A stretch of 64,000 nucleotides of DNA from assembly GCF_019665765.1 (NCBI RefSeq), contig NZ_CP081150.1, positions 3,038,001 through 3,102,000 on the forward strand, written 5' to 3'. This DNA comes from Deefgea tanakiae. Lineage in GTDB: Bacteria > Pseudomonadota > Gammaproteobacteria > Burkholderiales > Chitinibacteraceae. The notes beneath the pieces are model-generated. The model was given only the letters and a program-made list of their open reading frames with translations, was not told the origin of the DNA and did not search any database. Both the position numbers and the translations under genes were made by a program. Shown here piece after piece: positions 33,836-43,016 of this stretch. Each line of letters opens with the position of its first letter. Position 1 is the first letter of the stretch.

Positions 33836-35998
33836 ATGTTGCTTCGTGATCGCCTCAAATCATCGCGCCATTCACTGCTACCGAGCAGTGCCTGTGCTAT
33901 CGCTCTACTGTTATCTGCCTGTGGTGGCAGTAGCGACTCTGTACTATCAGTCACGCCCGCGCCTACAGCGGCGCCTACTGCAACGCCACAAGTAATCACT
34001 GGCAAAGTGCTGGGTAGCTACTTCCGTAACGCCAAAGTCTGCCTAGATAGCAACAATAATGCGCGTTGTGATGAAAACGAAGTGAGCACTCGTAGCGATA
34101 AAAATGGCCAGTTTTCATTGGCAGGTAGCAACGCCTCAATTACGGCAGAGATCGGCACTGATGCGACGGAATTTGATCCTACCACCAACACGGAATCCAA
34201 AGTCACCTCCCGAATTGTCTTGCGAGCACCGAAAGAAGCAACATCAACCGTTAGCCTGCACTCAAGCTCTATCGTGGCAGAAATGGAAAACAATGCTTTG
34301 TCTTTTGCCGATGCCAAAGCAAAAGTGGCGATTGCCGTGGGTGTAACGCGTGAACAATTACTCAGCGACTTTAATATCGAAAAAGACGCCGTTGTTGCTG
34401 CAGCATTAAAAAACGCATCTGATGATGGCATCAAACGCATTCGCGAAAATCTAGCCCTAGCAGGCAGCAGTGCAGACCCGAAAGCCATTTTGGCTGCCAT
34501 GACGATGACCGATCGTTATTACCAAACCAAATCGCCCTATCGCCCACAGCAAGACCCAAGCAGCTATGAAAAAGCACCCGCTGGGTTTACACCGGTTTAC
34601 ACTCAAATGCTTGCCCGCCATGGTTCACGTGGCCTGTCGAGTCTGAAATACGATTTGGCGATTCACAATATGTGGAGTAAGGCCAAAGCAGAAGGGGCGC
34701 TCACGCCATTGGGTGAAAAACTCGGCGAAGACACACTCAAAATCATGAAAGCCAATTTCTTGCTTGGCTGTGGCGTTGAGGGTATCACTCAACCGGGTTA
34801 TGGCAACCTAACCCAAGTCGGCATTAATGAGCATAAGCAACTTGCCGTACGTATGCTTAACCGTATGCCTGATTTCTGGAAGCAAGTCGCAGATGACGCA
34901 ACAGCAGCACGTAAAGTTCAAGTGGTAACTTCTGGCGTTGACCGTGCGGTAGACAGTGGCAATTTCTTTGCACAATCACTAAAAACAACTCAGCCTAAAC
35001 TCAGTAACTTACTCAGCTATCCTGCTGCACCGGGTCCATTCCCAGATAAAGGCACTGCCGTTCCACAAGCAGCGGGTACCGATCGTTTCCAATTGTATTT
35101 CCATAAACTCGTCGCCAAGACGGATCTCGTGAGTAACGTCGACAGCCCATTTTATGCGACTTATCAAGCCAGCCTTGCCTATCAAGCCTTCAAAAAAGAC
35201 GCTGATTTGATCGCAAAACAAGAAGGCTTGTTTAATACCGCAGAAGCAAAGGCCAAAGGCCGTCAGATATTAGAGCGCCTATTCAGCAAAGCCTTTGTGG
35301 ATAAAGTCGAAAATGGTAGCTATAGCTTTGCCAACACAGGCTCATTCACGTTCAGCAGTGCAGATGGCAAATGCACTGCACCAACGACACTGAGCGGTGA
35401 TGGTGAAACGAAGATTGCATCAACCGCCGATGCTGCGTCTTTGTTGTATGAGTTGTATGTCATTGCACCAGCGATGCGCACTGAAGCGGGCGTTGATTTC
35501 TCTCGCTATATGCCTGCCGAACAAGCGCGCTTCTTTGCTGAACTCAATGATGCTTCTGACTTTTACGACAAAGGTCCAGGCATGACTGAAAAAGGAGATG
35601 TGACGTACAAGATGTCGCAAATGTTGTTTGATGACTTCTTCAAAGAAATGGATGCAATTGCAGCCAACAATCTGGGCAATGCGGCTAAGTTGCGTTTTGC
35701 CCACGCCGAAATCGTCGCCCCATTTGCATCACGCATGGGTCTGAAAAAGGTAATGCAACAAGTGCCTAAGGCCGAAACCTTTAGCTACAAAAACAATCCA
35801 TGGCGCGGTGATTATGTCTCGCCAATGGCCGCCAATATGCAATGGGATGTTTATCGCAATGCGGCAGGTAAAGTGATTGTTAAAATGCTGTACAACGAAA
35901 AAGAAACCGACTTTATGGCCAAATGCGATAGCGCCAAACTAGCGGCTAATAGTTATTTCTACGACTACGCGCAACTGAAAGCTTGCTACGGCAAATAA
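33836..35998 (+). CDS. histidine-type phosphatase lipoprotein (MINPP-like)
   Basis: 720 aa. Signal peptide with lipobox LLLSAC (Cys29), then a Thr/Pro/Ala tether. Residues about 53-130 form a carboxypeptidase-regulatory-like beta domain (GKVLGSYFRNAKVCLDSNNN, calcium-loop-like). The phosphatase part (about 245-715) has the catalytic RHGSR (R261, H262, R265) and the proton-donor motif HAE at 623-625. HAE rather than HD is typical of multiple inositol-polyphosphate phosphatases. It likely frees phosphate from phytate-like compounds outside the cytoplasm. Single gene with its own terminator. Confidence 0.85.
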   Translation: MLLRDRLKSSRHSLLPSSACAIALLLSACGGSSDSVLSVTPAPTAAPTATPQVITGKVLGSYFRNAKVCLDSNNNARCDENEVSTRSDKNGQFSLAGSNASITAEIGTDATEFDPTTNTESKVTSRIVLRAPKEATSTVSLHSSSIVAEMENNALSFADAKAKVAIAVGVTREQLLSDFNIEKDAVVAAALKNASDDGIKRIRENLALAGSSADPKAILAAMTMTDRYYQTKSPYRPQQDPSSYEKAPAGFTPVYTQMLARHGSRGLSSLKYDLAIHNMWSKAKAEGALTPLGEKLGEDTLKIMKANFLLGCGVEGITQPGYGNLTQVGINEHKQLAVRMLNRMPDFWKQVADDATAARKVQVVTSGVDRAVDSGNFFAQSLKTTQPKLSNLLSYPAAPGPFPDKGTAVPQAAGTDRFQLYFHKLVAKTDLVSNVDSPFYATYQASLAYQAFKKDADLIAKQEGLFNTAEAKAKGRQILERLFSKAFVDKVENGSYSFANTGSFTFSSADGKCTAPTTLSGDGETKIASTADAASLLYELYVIAPAMRTEAGVDFSRYMPAEQARFFAELNDASDFYDKGPGMTEKGDVTYKMSQMLFDDFFKEMDAIAANNLGNAAKLRFAHAEIVAPFASRMGLKKVMQQVPKAETFSYKNNPWRGDYVSPMAANMQWDVYRNAAGKVIVKMLYNEKETDFMAKCDSAKLAANSYFYDYAQLKACYGK

Positions 35999-36018
35999 AA
36001 TTAGCAAACAAAGCAAAA

Positions 36019-36048
36019 AGCCCGGTTTCTAGAAATCGGGCTTTTTTT
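36019..36048 (+). terminator. rho-independent terminator
   Basis: AGCCCG (36019-36024), extended by TTC/GAA, pairs with CGGGCT (36037-36042), followed by T7. Ends the MINPP-like gene. Confidence 0.9.
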
Positions 36049-36078
36049 ATGCCATGCAACGGCATGCTTAATCGTACA

Positions 36079-36846
36079 TCACTGGCTCAACACAAAATCC
36101 GCCAAACGCTCACCAAGCCGCTGGCGATGCTCAACGCGTGAAAAAGCGTGATCCGCTTCTGGCCAAGCTTCAAATATCGCACTTGGCAAACACGCGGCGA
36201 CTTGCTCGCCGACCGCCACTGGCACGGCTAAATCAGCCTCGCCATGCACAATCAGCGTGGGTAGACTGAGCGTTGCCAAGCCCGAAAAGGGCGCAAATTG
36301 TGCCAGCTCATCGCGAAAAGCTTGGCTAATTTCCAGCGCCAAAAAGTCCACACAATCAGCACGTGGCGCAGCAGGATTAGCCACTGCGATACTCTCGACC
36401 AATTGCGCCATATTCGCTGCGGGGGCAAGTAATGAGATTGAGTGTATATCATCAGGCGCATTCATAGCCGCTTGCAGTGCAACCATACCCCCCATACTAA
36501 AGCCCATTAAATGCCGCGTATAGTGTGGATAAGTTTGCGCCAAATTCGCCAGCAAATGCTGCGTCTGCGCCACTTGGCTGGCCAAGGTTAAATCAGCAAA
36601 CTCACCATCACTTTCGCCACAACCCAGAAAATCAAAGCGAAACACCGCAATACCCCGCGCAGCCAGAATGCGCGACAGCATCACGAAAAAGTAAGTAAAT
36701 TCAATTCGATTGCCAGTAAAGCCATGCAGCATCAGCACCGCGTGCTGCGCGCCAGCTGGCAGATGGGCGCTACCAACGAGCTGCTGACCTTCAAATTGCA
36801 CCGCCAATGGCGTGATGGCTGCGTCTACCGCCGCACCGTTTAGCAT
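36079..36846 (-). CDS. alpha/beta hydrolase (S9/feruloyl-esterase-like)
   Basis: 255 aa cytoplasmic hydrolase. [16 protein letters not shown] forms the oxyanion region, the nucleophile Ser is in GFSMGG, the Asp in [10 protein letters not shown] and the His in [10 protein letters not shown], giving a complete triad. It resembles Est1E-like esterases that cleave small acyl esters. The ATG at 36846 lies inside the end of hemL (seven-base overlap), so it is co-translated with hemL, yet no link with heme synthesis is known. Confidence 0.85.
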   Translation of the reverse strand: MLNGAAVDAAITPLAVQFEGQQLVGSAHLPAGAQHAVLMLHGFTGNRIEFTYFFVMLSRILAARGIAVFRFDFLGCGESDGEFADLTLASQVAQTQHLLANLAQTYPHYTRHLMGFSMGGMVALQAAMNAPDDIHSISLLAPAANMAQLVESIAVANPAAPRADCVDFLALEISQAFRDELAQFAPFSGLATLSLPTLIVHGEADLAVPVAVGEQVAACLPSAIFEAWPEADHAFSRVEHRQRLGERLADFVLSQ

Positions 36847-38114
36847 TGTGCCAAAGCCAACTTAGCCGCTGCCAAAGTCGCAGCAATATCAGCATCGCTA
36901 TGCGCGGCCGACACAAAGCCAGCCTCAAATGCCGATGGCGCCAAATAAACACCGAGATCCAGCATCGCATGGAAAAACGCATTAAAACGAGTGCGATCAG
37001 AAGCCATTACATCAGCAAATGACGTTGGCACAACTTCGGCGAAATACACGCCAAACATACCGCCGACCGACTGCGCACATAATCCGTGATCTGCGCCGAT
37101 CTCATTCAATCCCGCGACAAATTTCGCCGTTTGTGCGCTTAAGCTCTCAAAGAAGCCAGGCTTGCTAATTTCGGCTAACGTCGCCAATCCTGCAGAAACA
37201 GCCACCGGATTTCCCGATAAAGTGCCAGCCTGATACACAGGGCCAAGTGGCGCCAAAAACGCCATGATATCGGCACGCCCGCCAAAGGCCGCGAGCGGCA
37301 TTCCGCCACCCACGACTTTACCCAAGCAAGTCAAATCTGGGGTAATACCATGCAGGCCTTGCGTGCATTGCAACCCAACGCGAAACCCAGTCATCACTTC
37401 ATCGTAAATCAGCACCGCGCCATGCTGCGTAGTGAGATTACGCATCGCGGCAACAAACTCGGCACTTGGCAGCACCATATTCATATTTCCAGCAATCGGT
37501 TCGACGATGATCGCAGCAATTTCGCCACCGTTATCTGCAAATAGCGCCTCTAGCGCGGCAACATCGTTATATGGCAACACAATCGTGTCGGCCGCAACCG
37601 CCGCCGGAACGCCAGCTGAAGAGGGGTTGCCAAACGTCAACAAACCAGAACCCGCTTTCACCAGCAAGCTATCAGCGTGGCCGTGGTAGCAGCCTTCGAA
37701 TTTGACCAATTTATCGCGGCCCGTAAAGCCGCGCGCGAGACGAATTGCGCTCATTGTCGCTTCGGTACCGCTGGAAACGAGACGAACTTGCTCCAGTGAT
37801 GGCAACATTTGGCATAGCAAGTCAGCCAATTCGACTTCGCCCTCAGTCGGCGCGCCAAAACTCATGCCGTTTCTGGCGGTATTGACCACCGCATCAATCA
37901 CCGCAGGGTGCGCGTGGCCAAGAATCAACGGGCCCCAAGAGCCAACGTAGTCGATGTATTTCTTATCATCGGCATCCCAAACATAAGCGCCAACGCCTTT
38001 CTTAAAAAAGCGCGGCGTACCACCGACCGAGCCAAAAGCCCGCACCGGAGAATTCACCCCGCCGGGGATGTGTTTTTTGGCAGATTCAAAGAGTTGTTCA
38101 TTACGACTGGTCAT
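36840..38114 (-). CDS. hemL: glutamate-1-semialdehyde 2,1-aminomutase
   Basis: 424 aa, standard length. PLP enzyme that turns glutamate-1-semialdehyde into 5-aminolevulinate, the first committed heme precursor in the C5 route. Visible: [19 protein letters not shown] near the start, [20 protein letters not shown], the Asp-bearing [11 protein letters not shown], the PLP lysine in [16 protein letters not shown], and [16 protein letters not shown]. Heme demand ties in with the heme-use operon at 12.9 kb, though they are far apart. Confidence 0.97.
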   Translation of the reverse strand: MTSRNEQLFESAKKHIPGGVNSPVRAFGSVGGTPRFFKKGVGAYVWDADDKKYIDYVGSWGPLILGHAHPAVIDAVVNTARNGMSFGAPTEGEVELADLLCQMLPSLEQVRLVSSGTEATMSAIRLARGFTGRDKLVKFEGCYHGHADSLLVKAGSGLLTFGNPSSAGVPAAVAADTIVLPYNDVAALEALFADNGGEIAAIIVEPIAGNMNMVLPSAEFVAAMRNLTTQHGAVLIYDEVMTGFRVGLQCTQGLHGITPDLTCLGKVVGGGMPLAAFGGRADIMAFLAPLGPVYQAGTLSGNPVAVSAGLATLAEISKPGFFESLSAQTAKFVAGLNEIGADHGLCAQSVGGMFGVYFAEVVPTSFADVMASDRTRFNAFFHAMLDLGVYLAPSAFEAGFVSAAHSDADIAATLAAAKLALAQC

Positions 38115-38246
38115 TATGTTTACCTTGATTTAATGGGTATATGGATGGAGACATTTTTGATCAATGACTACATTCGTATACCTACTTAATTAATTAAAAT
38201 TTGTATTGATGAAAGCGCTGCGATTAATTTGAAGCCTCAACATTCT

Positions 38247-38537
38247 AATCGCGATTGTCGCGCTAGTGCCGCGCGGCACTGACTTTTCTTGGACGGCCAA
38301 GAAAAGTCAGCAAAAGAAGGCCGCCCTGTATCTGCGTCCGGCTACGCCGGATGCCCTCGCTGCGGACAATCGGCAAGGCGGCGGGGTTTAACAAAACAGA
38401 CCCCGCCGAAACCTCCTTGCCGCTTGTTCCTCGCTCGGCTTGATACAAGGGATCTAGCGCAGATCAACGAGATTTATTCTTTAGTCGATGTATTGCTACC
38501 TAAGCATTATGAATAAAAGGCTACAATCAAATACATC
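38247..38537 (+). repeat. mosaic repeat, copy 9 (L1-core-R3-D)
   Basis: L1 (TCGCGCTAGTGCCGCGCGG), core hairpin ACTTTTCTTGG/CCAAGAAAAGT, R3 (CCTGTATCTGCGTCCGGC, CAATCGGCAAGGCGGCGGGG, CCTTGCCGCTTGTTCCTCGC, GGGATCTAGCGCAGATCAAC) and module D (GATGTATTGCTACC...AAATACATC). Left flank of the HNH gene; same build as copy 10, but opposite in direction. Confidence 0.88.
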
Positions 38538-38539
38538 AA

Positions 38540-38640
38540 TATCGTAGTGCGGATTAGCCTTTGGGCGTAACCCGCCAATCCGACTCCAGCATTACAAATT
38601 GCAATCCGCGCGGGTTGATAAACCTAACCCGCAGTAAAAG
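38540..38640. repeat. REP-like unit behind copy 9
   Basis: TCGTAGTGCGGATTAGCC...GGGCGTAACCCGCC, then ATTGCAATCCGCGCGGGTT and AACCCGCAG: several short inverted words (GGCGTAACCCGCC, GCGGATT/AATCCGC) like module E. It fills the bases up to the stop of the HNH gene. Confidence 0.5.
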
Positions 38641-38641
38641 G

Positions 38642-39661
38642 TTATTTTAGTAGTACATGCTCACGGTGCCATTGTAAGTAGGGGAGCATATCAACATGAT
38701 TATTTTTGCGTAGACGCATGTTTTGATTGACTGACAACTGAAGAGCGAAGTCCAGCTTTAATCTCGAGCTGAAAATAATACGATAGTTATCGTCAAAGCT
38801 GATAAAACCAGAGTCAAAGAGCTTATCTAAATTGGGCACAAGCAACAATCCATTTGCAGGACTCAGGCGCTGTTCAGCGGTTTCGCATTTGCTCCAAGGT
38901 CTGATGTGACTGGCAATCAAAATCTCTGTGATACCGCAACCAGTGACTGAACACGTTTTCCATCGTTCAATCAATCTATCTCTAAATTTGCCTTGGCAAA
39001 CCCGAGTCTTGACCATCGCATCTCGTTCTGTGTCGGAAAGCGTTGCTAGATAAGTCTGGAAAGCCGGATCATTGAGCGGATCCGTAAGCTCCTCTTTTAG
39101 CTGTTCACTTGGTCTTGGCGGGGGTAATACACCGCGAGCGATGGTGTAGTCGCCATTATCGCTATTCATTTCGTGAACGTACCAAGTCTCTGAGTCAAGA
39201 ATTCGGGCGGTTACTTTTGACGCTTCGTCTGCGGCATCTTCTATGTCAATCTGCTCACCATCAACCAATATTAACCGTACGCAGCATGTATTTTTATATG
39301 CTTGATAAATGGCCTGATGAAATGCACTAGAACGTTGTAATTTGACGGTTAGGCGGCTTATACCGTTATTGCCTTTACGAGTATTAAGGTCATTTAACTG
39401 TGCCTGAAAAGTGCGCTCATTACCCTTATAAATTGGGGGCGTTGCACTCCAATCGACATCTTTATACCAGATGCACAGAACAATCGGTTCAGATGGCTCG
39501 CCTACAAACGACCACATCGTATTCCGACCGATATTGTTCTTGGGATTCTCTATTTGGTCGCCATTTTGTTTGATGGACCAGTTACTTACATTAAGAGCTG
39601 TTTGCTGTAGGAGTTCATAAACCGTTTTCTTGATGATCGGTCGTGCAGGTATTGGCAACAT
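38642..39661 (-). CDS. HNH_2 endonuclease
   Basis: 339 aa soluble protein. The C-terminal part (about 235-300) is an HNH_2 nuclease: paired Cys (CSVTGCG), the catalytic His in ILIASHIRPWS, and the ANGLLLVPNLDKLFDSGFISF ending, with the later H and N/D positions kept. The N-terminal 200 residues form an unassigned domain (WSFVGEPSEPIVLCIWYKDV) that may bind DNA or recognise a target. Proteins of this build are found as solitary restriction-like genes. It lies between inverted repeat copies 9 and 10. No methylase is nearby. Confidence 0.82.
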   Translation of the reverse strand: MLPIPARPIIKKTVYELLQQTALNVSNWSIKQNGDQIENPKNNIGRNTMWSFVGEPSEPIVLCIWYKDVDWSATPPIYKGNERTFQAQLNDLNTRKGNNGISRLTVKLQRSSAFHQAIYQAYKNTCCVRLILVDGEQIDIEDAADEASKVTARILDSETWYVHEMNSDNGDYTIARGVLPPPRPSEQLKEELTDPLNDPAFQTYLATLSDTERDAMVKTRVCQGKFRDRLIERWKTCSVTGCGITEILIASHIRPWSKCETAEQRLSPANGLLLVPNLDKLFDSGFISFDDNYRIIFSSRLKLDFALQLSVNQNMRLRKNNHVDMLPYLQWHREHVLLK

Positions 39662-39813
39662 GAATGTTCGCTTAAATAAAGGTTTGATGGATGCCTATTG
39701 AATTTAGGGTATTTTGGTGAGGTCATCTTGCGTTTGATCTTATCAGCACATCGCACAGCATCGTGGTGTTGATTTCGCAGGTATGCTCCACTAGTAATTG
39801 CATAAAAAATCAC

Positions 39814-40102
39814 AGTCGATGTATTGTATTGCAGCACTTTATTTACAATGCTTAGCTGACCCATATATCGAAACAAGAACAAACCTCGTTGAGCCTCGCC
39901 AGATCCCTTGTATCGCGCCGAGTGAGGAACAAGCGGCAAGGGGGGTTCGGCGGGTTCTGTTTTGTTAAAACCCGCCGCCTTGCCGATTGTCCACAGCGAG
40001 GGCACGGGCGTAGCCCGCGCAGATACAGGGTCGCTTTTCTTTGCTTACTTTCTTTGGCGAAGCAAAGAAAGTAAGTGCCGCGCGGCATTAGCGCAACCAT
40101 GC
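39814..40102 (-). repeat. mosaic repeat, copy 10 (L1-core-R3-D), inverted
   Basis: On the minus strand: L1 end (AATGCCGCGCGGCACTTAC), core hairpin CTTTCTTTG/CAAAGAAAG with CTTCGC at its tip, R3 (GCGACCCTGTATCTGCGCGG, CAATCGGCAAGGCGGCGGG, CCTTGCCGCTTGTTCCTC, GATACAAGGGATCTGGCG) and a more diverged module D (39814-39860). With copy 9 it encloses the HNH gene. The rest of the gap, 39662-39813, shows nothing clear. Confidence 0.87.
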
Positions 40103-40126
40103 TGAATAGAACACCGAGGCTTCAAT

Positions 40127-40924
40127 TTAAACAGCACATTTTGTCACCAACTCCGCCACCGCGCCATGCAACATCGGTGCGCCAGCCAGAACAGAATAGA
40201 TTTGCTCTGGTGCGCTGGCGGATAGATTCAGTTTCAACGGTGCGCCATTGCTGGCGGTGTAGAGTCCACCCGCTTCTTGAATCAGCAACATCGGTGCGGC
40301 GATGTCCCAGAGGCGGGTGCTTTGGTTGAGCATGCCGCCCAAGCGCCCATCGGCTGTATAGGCCGCGTCGATCAAACTATTGGTCGCGCGCACATTGCGC
40401 ACGCGTTGCAGCAAAGTCGTTAGCAGACGTATATCGCGCTCAGCGGCTATATCATTGATCTGCGCATCCATACCATAGGCCCACAGCACGTTTCGCAACT
40501 CAGCTTCAAGGCTGACATGAATTCGTTGTCCGTTGCGTTCAGCGCCGCTGCCTTTTTCCGCCAGATACAAATCACCAGTCGCTGGCGTATGCAGCACCGC
40601 CAAAATCGGCTCGGTACCGCGAAATAACGCGATCAAGACGCCAAACCAAGGAATTCCTGCCGCGTAATTGGAGGTGCCATCAAGCGGATCGACCACCCAG
40701 GTGTAATCTGATGGCCGCAAATCGCTGCCAAGTTCTTCTGAAATAATCGAATGTTTCGGAAATCGCTGGCGCAAACCGGCGACAATCATTTGCTCAGCAA
40801 ACGTATCTGCGGCGGTGACAATATTACTGATGTCGCCCTTATTGCTGATGGTTTGTGTTTGACCGAAACGAGAGAGCAGGGCGTGGCCCGCTAATTGGGC
40901 GAGTTCGACGGCACGATCGAGCAT
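40127..40924 (-). CDS. inositol monophosphatase family protein (SuhB/HisN-like)
   Basis: 265 aa. Metal-dependent phosphatase fold: the metal site DPLDGTSNYAAGIPW and the second motif LWDIAAPMLLIQEAGG are both intact, as is IISEELG. The substrate could be inositol-1-phosphate, histidinol phosphate or NADP-type phosphates; members cannot be separated by these motifs. It reads away from the orphan lipoyl-like gene upstream with about 50 bases between them and may be in one transcript with it. Confidence 0.9.
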   Translation of the reverse strand: MLDRAVELAQLAGHALLSRFGQTQTISNKGDISNIVTAADTFAEQMIVAGLRQRFPKHSIISEELGSDLRPSDYTWVVDPLDGTSNYAAGIPWFGVLIALFRGTEPILAVLHTPATGDLYLAEKGSGAERNGQRIHVSLEAELRNVLWAYGMDAQINDIAAERDIRLLTTLLQRVRNVRATNSLIDAAYTADGRLGGMLNQSTRLWDIAAPMLLIQEAGGLYTASNGAPLKLNLSASAPEQIYSVLAGAPMLHGAVAELVTKCAV

Positions 40925-40974
40925 GTTAAATCCATGGAGATTAGACAGACGAAATTACGTTTTGTGGAAAACCA

Positions 40975-41478
40975 TTATTCATTAATCCACTGCTTCAATT
41001 GCTGCCAGCGCAGCAAGATGTCGCGCACATATTGCTCGACTTCACGCTCACCAATTTCACCCGTTAAACCATTTGCGGCCACTGTGCTGACATCAACGCC
41101 CAATCGAGCGGCAAGCTGAGCGGCGGCGGGGGTGATTTTTAGTGCGCTGCTGCTCGGTAAAGGGCGAATTGGCGTTGGTGCAATCTGTTGCGCTGACGGT
41201 TCCGGAGCAATCTCTAAAAAGCCTGTCGGGGCTTCTTCGACTTCCATTAACAGCAATAAATCACCGGTGTTAATTTCCTCATCCATCTCCACCATGAAGC
41301 TGCTGATTTCACCCGACTCGGGCGCCAAGATCGGCCATGTTTTGCCTTTGCATTCCAAGGTCAGCAACAGCGTATCGCGTGGCACGGTTTGGCCTGGTTC
41401 CACGTGAAACAATGCCACCGCAACGGTATGCGGCAAGTCGGGGGCGCAGATGAGATGCGTCGTAAAATTTTTATTCAT
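40975..41478 (-). CDS. orphan lipoyl-like plus E3-binding (PSBD) domain protein
   Basis: 167 aa. Residues about 5-85 resemble a lipoyl/biotinyl domain (ALFHVEPGQTVPRDTLLLTLE, APESGEISSFMVEMDEEI), and about 113-152 a peripheral-subunit-binding domain (ITPAAAQLAARLGVDVSTV, TGEIGEREVEQYV), as in E2 parts of 2-oxoacid dehydrogenases. The E2 catalytic domain is absent. In the turn where lipoyl lysine should be, the sequence is ECKGKT (42-47): a Gly at the usual place, with Lys at either side. It may thus be lipoylated on a shifted Lys or not at all. Divergent from the MaoC-Pta/ackA operon. Confidence 0.75.
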   Translation of the reverse strand: MNKNFTTHLICAPDLPHTVAVALFHVEPGQTVPRDTLLLTLECKGKTWPILAPESGEISSFMVEMDEEINTGDLLLLMEVEEAPTGFLEIAPEPSAQQIAPTPIRPLPSSSALKITPAAAQLAARLGVDVSTVAANGLTGEIGEREVEQYVRDILLRWQQLKQWINE

Positions 41479-41501
41479 TTTTCACAAAGACCCAAGCAGG
41501 C

Positions 41502-41542
41502 TTGATATTAACCAAGTTTTGTCATATTCACGCGCCTATAAT
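41502..41542 (+). promoter_or_regulatory. FNR-type class II promoter of the phosphotransacetylase-ackA operon
   Basis: TTGATATTAACCAA at 41502-41515 matches the FNR box at nine of ten fixed bases. A perfect -10, TATAAT, lies at 41537-41542. If transcription starts at about 41550, the FNR box is centred at -41.5, the exact place for class II FNR activation. The start codon at 41599 then has a 50-base leader with GAGGGT at 41586-41591. Confidence 0.72.
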
Positions 41543-41598
41543 GCTGCTAGATTGTGCGCTGCAGCAATACGACTTTCCCACTACCGAGGGTACGCGTG

Positions 41599-42939
41599 AT
41601 GAGCATCGAAAATATTCTGTTTAATGATATTACGCTGGGGATGAATTATCAGCGTGAACATTTAGTTCGTTCTAGCGATTTTGCCTTATTTACGATGCTG
41701 GCGGGCTCGTATTCCTGCGAGGGCATCGAGGCGGCGCCGGCGATTGGCGTATTTTTGTTTATCACCTCGGCGTGTATTAATTCCTTTCCCGGTCATGGCG
41801 CGATTTTGAAAGAGCAAGCGCTGCATGCACATGGCGATGTTCGACAAGGCGATGTGCTGCAAATTGCGCTGACGGTGACGCATAAATGTGGGCAGCACAA
41901 TGAAGTCATCTTGGCGGCCACTTGCCACAATCAACGCGGTGAATTGCTGGTTTCTGGCAACGTCACCGTGACCGCGCCGACGGAAAAATGTATTAGTCAC
42001 TACGAAGAAGTACCACAATTTACTTTGCGTAGCCCGCAAGTGTTTGCCAAACTGCGCCAGCAAACTGATTTGCTGCCGGCTGTGGTTACCGCGGTGGTGC
42101 ATCCCTGTGATCGGGAATCCTTATTAGGAGCGATGGCAGCGGCGGCAGCCAAATTGATCGTGCCGATTTTAGTCGGGCCAGAAGCCAAAATTCGCGCTTT
42201 GGCGCAGCAGGAAAACGTTGAGCTAGGGAATACTCGGATTGTCGACACCGCGCATAGCCACGATTCTGCGGCGTTAGCTGTAGCTTTATGCCGTTCGGGT
42301 GAGGCGGCGGCGCTGATGAAGGGCAGTTTGCATACCGATGAAATGATGTCGGCGGTGACTTGCTCCAAAACCGGTTTGCGCACTGGGCGGCGTTTGAGCC
42401 ATGTGTTTGTGATGGATGTGCCTGCATATGCGCGGCCGCTTTTAGTGACCGATGCAGCGATCAATATCGCACCGGATTTGGCGGCTAAAGTCGATATCAC
42501 GCAGAACGCGATTAATTTGGCGCATATTTTAGGCATCGCCTGCCCGAAAGTGGCGATTTTGTCGGCGGTGGAAACCGTTTACGAAAAAATGCCATCGACG
42601 CTGGATGCCGCGCTGCTGTGCAAAATGGCCGATCGTGGGCAAATTACCGGTGCATTACTTGATGGACCTTTGGCTTTCGACAATGCAATTTCAATGACTG
42701 CCGCTAAAATGAAGAAAATTGTGTCGCCGGTGGCGGGGCAGGCGGACATTTTGGTGGTGCCCGATATTGAGTCCGGCAATATGCTGGCCAAGCAAATGAG
42801 CTATTTTGCGGGTGCGGATTCGGCGGGGATCGTACTCGGCGCCAGAGTGCCGATTGTTTTAACCAGCCGCGCCGATGATATTCAAACCCGTTTGGCTTCG
42901 GCTGCGGTGATGGTCTTGGTCGCTAATGCAATGAAGTGA
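41599..42939 (+). CDS. MaoC-like hydratase/phosphate acetyl(butyryl)transferase fusion
   Basis: 446 aa from ATG 41599; GAGGGT seven bases before supports it. Residues about 5-135 are a MaoC-like hot-dog domain (LARxS-type stretch REHLVRSSDFALFTMLAGS, GDVLQIALTVTH) and about 150-446 a PTA/PTB phosphotransacylase (PILVGPEAKIRALA, LMKGSLHTDEMMSAV, TDAAINIAPDL, DGPLAFDNAIS). It would convert acyl-CoA and phosphate to acyl phosphate, and the MaoC part may hydrate enoyl-CoA. With acetate kinase behind it this gives ATP under fermentation, which fits the FNR-type promoter. Butyryl or acetyl preference is not certain. Confidence 0.9.
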   Translation: MSIENILFNDITLGMNYQREHLVRSSDFALFTMLAGSYSCEGIEAAPAIGVFLFITSACINSFPGHGAILKEQALHAHGDVRQGDVLQIALTVTHKCGQHNEVILAATCHNQRGELLVSGNVTVTAPTEKCISHYEEVPQFTLRSPQVFAKLRQQTDLLPAVVTAVVHPCDRESLLGAMAAAAAKLIVPILVGPEAKIRALAQQENVELGNTRIVDTAHSHDSAALAVALCRSGEAAALMKGSLHTDEMMSAVTCSKTGLRTGRRLSHVFVMDVPAYARPLLVTDAAINIAPDLAAKVDITQNAINLAHILGIACPKVAILSAVETVYEKMPSTLDAALLCKMADRGQITGALLDGPLAFDNAISMTAAKMKKIVSPVAGQADILVVPDIESGNMLAKQMSYFAGADSAGIVLGARVPIVLTSRADDIQTRLASAAVMVLVANAMK

Positions 42940-43016
42940 TGTATTCCTTTCTTGGTATTGATTTGTGATGCTTGCAGCGCAATACCTAACGACAATGGTT
43001 TTATTTGGAGTGAATA

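Noticed and set aside
39852-40100. Frame for an 82-residue protein on the minus strand
   Set aside because: Repeat copy 10; same reason as for copy 1.
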